A DNA stretch of 64,000 bases, taken from the NCBI GenBank assembly GCA_036003845.1, contig DASYRX010000061.1, forward strand, positions 6,939 through 70,938, in the 5' to 3' direction. Within the stretch, counting starts at the first letter, position 1; each line of letters begins with the position of its first letter. The DNA comes from DASYRX01 sp036003845. Lineage in GTDB: Bacteria; Gemmatimonadota; Gemmatimonadetes; Gemmatimonadales; Gemmatimonadaceae. Made by a program: the position numbers and the translations under genes. Under the pieces are notes generated by a model that was given only the letters and a program-made list of their open reading frames with translations, did no database searches and was not told the origin of the DNA. Positions 62,235 through 64,000 of the stretch are shown here, piece by piece.

Positions 62235-63388
62235 ACGGGCTCGTGCTTGCGCGTGCTTGCCGGGCGCCGCGCGGCGGCCACTCCCGTCACAGGTGTCGGC
62301 GTTTGCCAGACAGCTGGTTCAACTGGCTTCGCTGCCGTCGCTTCGACTGGGCGCGTCCCCGCGCGTGACAGAATCGTCGCCCCGAGCCCGGCCGTGGCAG
62401 CAACAAACGTCACCATGACAGCGAGAGCGCGGAGCAGGGCTCCGACGACAGGCAATCCGGAGAGCGCCCCCGCGATGATCCACAAGCCTAACAAGATCAG
62501 CATGCCAATCACGACGCCGCGCAGCGCACTGCCGCGCGCCGAGAGCCGGCGCACAGCGTCGCTCCCCAGTGCGCCACCAGTTAGGCGGGCGATCGCGACG
62601 AAACCAAGCGTTAAGAGACCAGCGAGCGCGAGCACGTAGGCGACGACGGCGAACGGTATGAGCAGAATGCCGATGACCGTGATGCATAACGCGACGATCA
62701 TGAGCACTAGTACAGGAATCGCCGCCAGCGCACCAGCCAGTCCAACCGCAAACGAGCGCCAGAAACGCATCTCCAGCGTGTCGACGACGCCCTCGAGATA
62801 TGGTTGCGCGAAGACGAGGATTCCCACGCCGATGACCAGCAACACACAGAGCCAACTCGCAGCAAGCTTGACGTCTGACGCCGGACTCCGTGACTCGACG
62901 TCGACGACCGGCTCGGCTGCATCGTCGGTCAGCACGCCCGACAGGGCGCGCACGTCGCCATCGACTGTTCCATCGCGTCTGACATTGCCTTCGACAGCTA
63001 CGGCGTTGCCCGAGACCTGGCCGCGTTCGCCCACAACGACGTCGCCGCCCAAAGCGATCGCGTCGCCATTCACTCGGCCGAGCACTGTAAGCGTGCCACC
63101 ATAAACAACGACGGGTCCCGTCACCGTCTGTCCCGATTCAATCGTTAGGTCGCCTTTTGTGATGGCGTCCGCGGCTGGGAGCTTTGGCACCAGCGAGTTT
63201 TCACGGACCTTCTCCAGCACATCGGAGAGAGCGCCGAAGTCGCGAGATTTCGATTCCGGCGCTCGTTCGACCTGCGGTTTGTCTGCGACCTGGGCGCTGT
63301 CGGCCTTTCGAGCAGTGTCCGCTTGCGCTCGCGCTTCAGTGCCAATGCCCGCAAATGGCAAGAGCGCGACCATCATCAGGGCGCGCAC
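62231..63388 (-). CDS. Bactofilin-like beta-helix protein with C-terminal membrane domain
   Basis: 385 aa. Signal peptide, charged linker, then a bactofilin-like right-handed beta-solenoid (about 75-150; GDLTIESGQTV..., GDVVVGERGQVSGNAVA). Four to five transmembrane helices follow (175-345) and a basic Pro-rich tail. Polymer-forming cytoskeletal domains of this type coupled to membrane helices are known in Gemmatimonadota and Chloroflexi but are not well studied. Confidence 0.7.
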   Translation of the reverse strand: MRALMMVALLPFAGIGTEARAQADTARKADSAQVADKPQVERAPESKSRDFGALSDVLEKVRENSLVPKLPAADAITKGDLTIESGQTVTGPVVVYGGTLTVLGRVNGDAIALGGDVVVGERGQVSGNAVAVEGNVRRDGTVDGDVRALSGVLTDDAAEPVVDVESRSPASDVKLAASWLCVLLVIGVGILVFAQPYLEGVVDTLEMRFWRSFAVGLAGALAAIPVLVLMIVALCITVIGILLIPFAVVAYVLALAGLLTLGFVAIARLTGGALGSDAVRRLSARGSALRGVVIGMLILLGLWIIAGALSGLPVVGALLRALAVMVTFVAATAGLGATILSRAGTRPVEATAAKPVEPAVWQTPTPVTGVAAARRPASTRKHEPV

Positions 63389-63390
63389 TG

Positions 63391-63981
63391 CTACGATCTC
63401 CGACGACGCGATGCGAGGGCGACGACTCTAAATCCGATCGCGGCCACGAGAATTACGCCGATGACGATACTGGCCGCGATGAGAGTCCCCATCATGCCAG
63501 TACCTTCGAGCGCATTCAGTGCATCGCGACCAAACACAGTCTCGAGCGCTCCTTTGATGCTGCCAAGCACGCCGGCGCGGACACGCTTCACGCCGACTTC
63601 GGCAAATAGCCACGCCGATTCAGTATTGAGCGCGGCCCAGATGCCCGCCATGGTCATGACTGCGGCGATCATGACGGCCGTCACGCCGCCGATCCAGCGC
63701 GCGGCCTTGGTCTGCGGCACGAGCCGCCTAACGCTGTCTCGAAGGGCAACGTGCCAGGGCTCGAACACCTGCACCTGCGACATCACCCGATACGAGAAAA
63801 GCGGTGCCGGGCCGAGGTGCGGCAGGTGCTCCAGCTCGCGCGACAGCTCGCTGCGACGAGTAAGCTCTGCCTTACAGTCGGCGCACGTGTCGAGATGATC
63901 GCGCAGCGCCGGGGCGTCGTCGCCCGCATCGCCGTCGAGGATGTCTTCGAACTCGTCTGGAAGTAGATGCCTGTGTTCCAC
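63391..63981 (-). CDS. Anti-sigma factor with zinc-finger (ZAS) domain
   Basis: 196 aa from GTG 63981, with GGAGG eight nt upstream. The H29-x3-C33-x2-C36 motif (LRDHLDTCADC) is the zinc anti-sigma signature; two membrane helices (about 93-115 and 165-185) follow, so the extracytoplasmic part senses the envelope. The upstream TAA immediately before the GTG suggests the cognate ECF sigma gene lies just outside the window. Three-gene operon with the bactofilin-like and toastrack-like proteins. Confidence 0.85.
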   Translation of the reverse strand: MEHRHLLPDEFEDILDGDAGDDAPALRDHLDTCADCKAELTRRSELSRELEHLPHLGPAPLFSYRVMSQVQVFEPWHVALRDSVRRLVPQTKAARWIGGVTAVMIAAVMTMAGIWAALNTESAWLFAEVGVKRVRAGVLGSIKGALETVFGRDALNALEGTGMMGTLIAASIVIGVILVAAIGFRVVALASRRRRS

Positions 63982-64000
63982 TTAAGCCTCCGGCCGCGCG

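Larger units (their letters stand above)
460..63732. repeat. Dispersed word CGTTAGGY/RCCTAACG (~135 copies)
   Basis: Counted by eye: about 61 GTTAGG and 74 CCTAAC copies on the plus strand (excluding the G-rich tracts), most extended to CGTTAGGC or CGTTAGGT. Spacing averages about 470 bp with no obvious strand bias. Copies are in genes of both orientations, in several reading frames (Leu-Gly, Val-Arg, Pro-Asn, Leu-Thr, or as stop codons) and in spacers. In a genome this GC-rich, TTA and CTA codons should be rare; most visible copies are inside this word. Examples at 460, 2152, 8162, 15150, 25229, 40125, 49264, 59587 and 63726. Confidence 0.85.

Noticed and set aside
1..64000. CRISPR array, prophage, insertion sequence or plasmid genes
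   Set aside because: No spaced direct repeats of suitable length, no Cas, integrase, transposase, capsid or replication genes seen on either strand.

Overview
This is a high-GC bacterial chromosome segment that looks like Gemmatimonadota or a close relative. The pointers are three very large ADOP-type (MacB/FtsX-like) permeases, one with its PadR regulator; a Ser/Thr kinase fused to PD40 beta-propeller repeats; a reaction-centre-type dihaem cytochrome c; signal-peptide-like N-termini on ATP synthase subunits a and b; and many secreted or outer-membrane proteins. The assignment is inferred from gene content; no rRNA, tRNA or CRISPR was seen. No integrase, transposase gene or phage gene is present, so this reads as core chromosome.

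Layout. 0-7.2 kb (mostly minus): kinase, ADOP permease, a MoxR ATPase translationally coupled to a 58-codon ORF, and a BsuPI-type lipoprotein with a clear terminator. 7.4-13.2 kb (plus): the F0 half of ATP synthase (atpZ, atpI-like, atpB, atpE, atpF) plus atpH, running directly into a cupin and a sugar nucleotidyltransferase, then a flavin monooxygenase. 13.2-25.9 kb: M20 peptidase, MFS transporter, cytochrome c, transglutaminase-like protein, PadR/ADOP pair, alpha/beta hydrolase, a CstA-YbdD fusion, NAD-type isocitrate dehydrogenase and a phosphoesterase. 25.9-33.3 kb: penicillin-acylase family protein, a TPR/beta-barrel protein and a convergent TPR/glycoside hydrolase. 33.5-40.6 kb: glutaryl-CoA dehydrogenase, LpxR-like protein, SDR, EtfB, EtfA and a membrane Fe-S EtfAB:quinone oxidoreductase; together they form a route from acyl-CoA to the quinone pool, with a CRP/FNR-type site before etfB. 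40.7-50.8 kb (minus): ADOP permease, then a tight operon gpmI-omp-queD-fdhD-mobA-mobB-dacB-moeA, mixing molybdenum cofactor assembly with other functions. 50.9-54.6 kb (plus): a peptidoglycan operon with a catalytically altered L,D-transpeptidase, an intact one and two tandem M15/DUF882 peptidases, closed by a strong terminator. 54.7-61.3 kb: hypothetical protein, guaB, amino acid permease, nrnA, mrp and a SAM-hydrolase family gene. 61.4-64 kb (minus): anti-sigma factor, bactofilin-like membrane protein and a toastrack-like protein.

The most striking signal is not a gene. A short non-palindromic word, CGTTAGGY (RCCTAACG on the other strand), occurs about every 470 bp throughout the window. 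It appears in both orientations, inside and between genes and in several reading frames, and it even supplies stop codons. It behaves like a genome-wide DNA-level signal such as an uptake sequence or a site for an unknown DNA-binding protein or methylase. Other dispersed structures are three G-rich GGGATA/GGGGTTA tracts, a two-copy 'CCCGTTCCA' palindromic element, a 112-bp inverted repeat and a GGGGTCAGACTCC-type palindrome.
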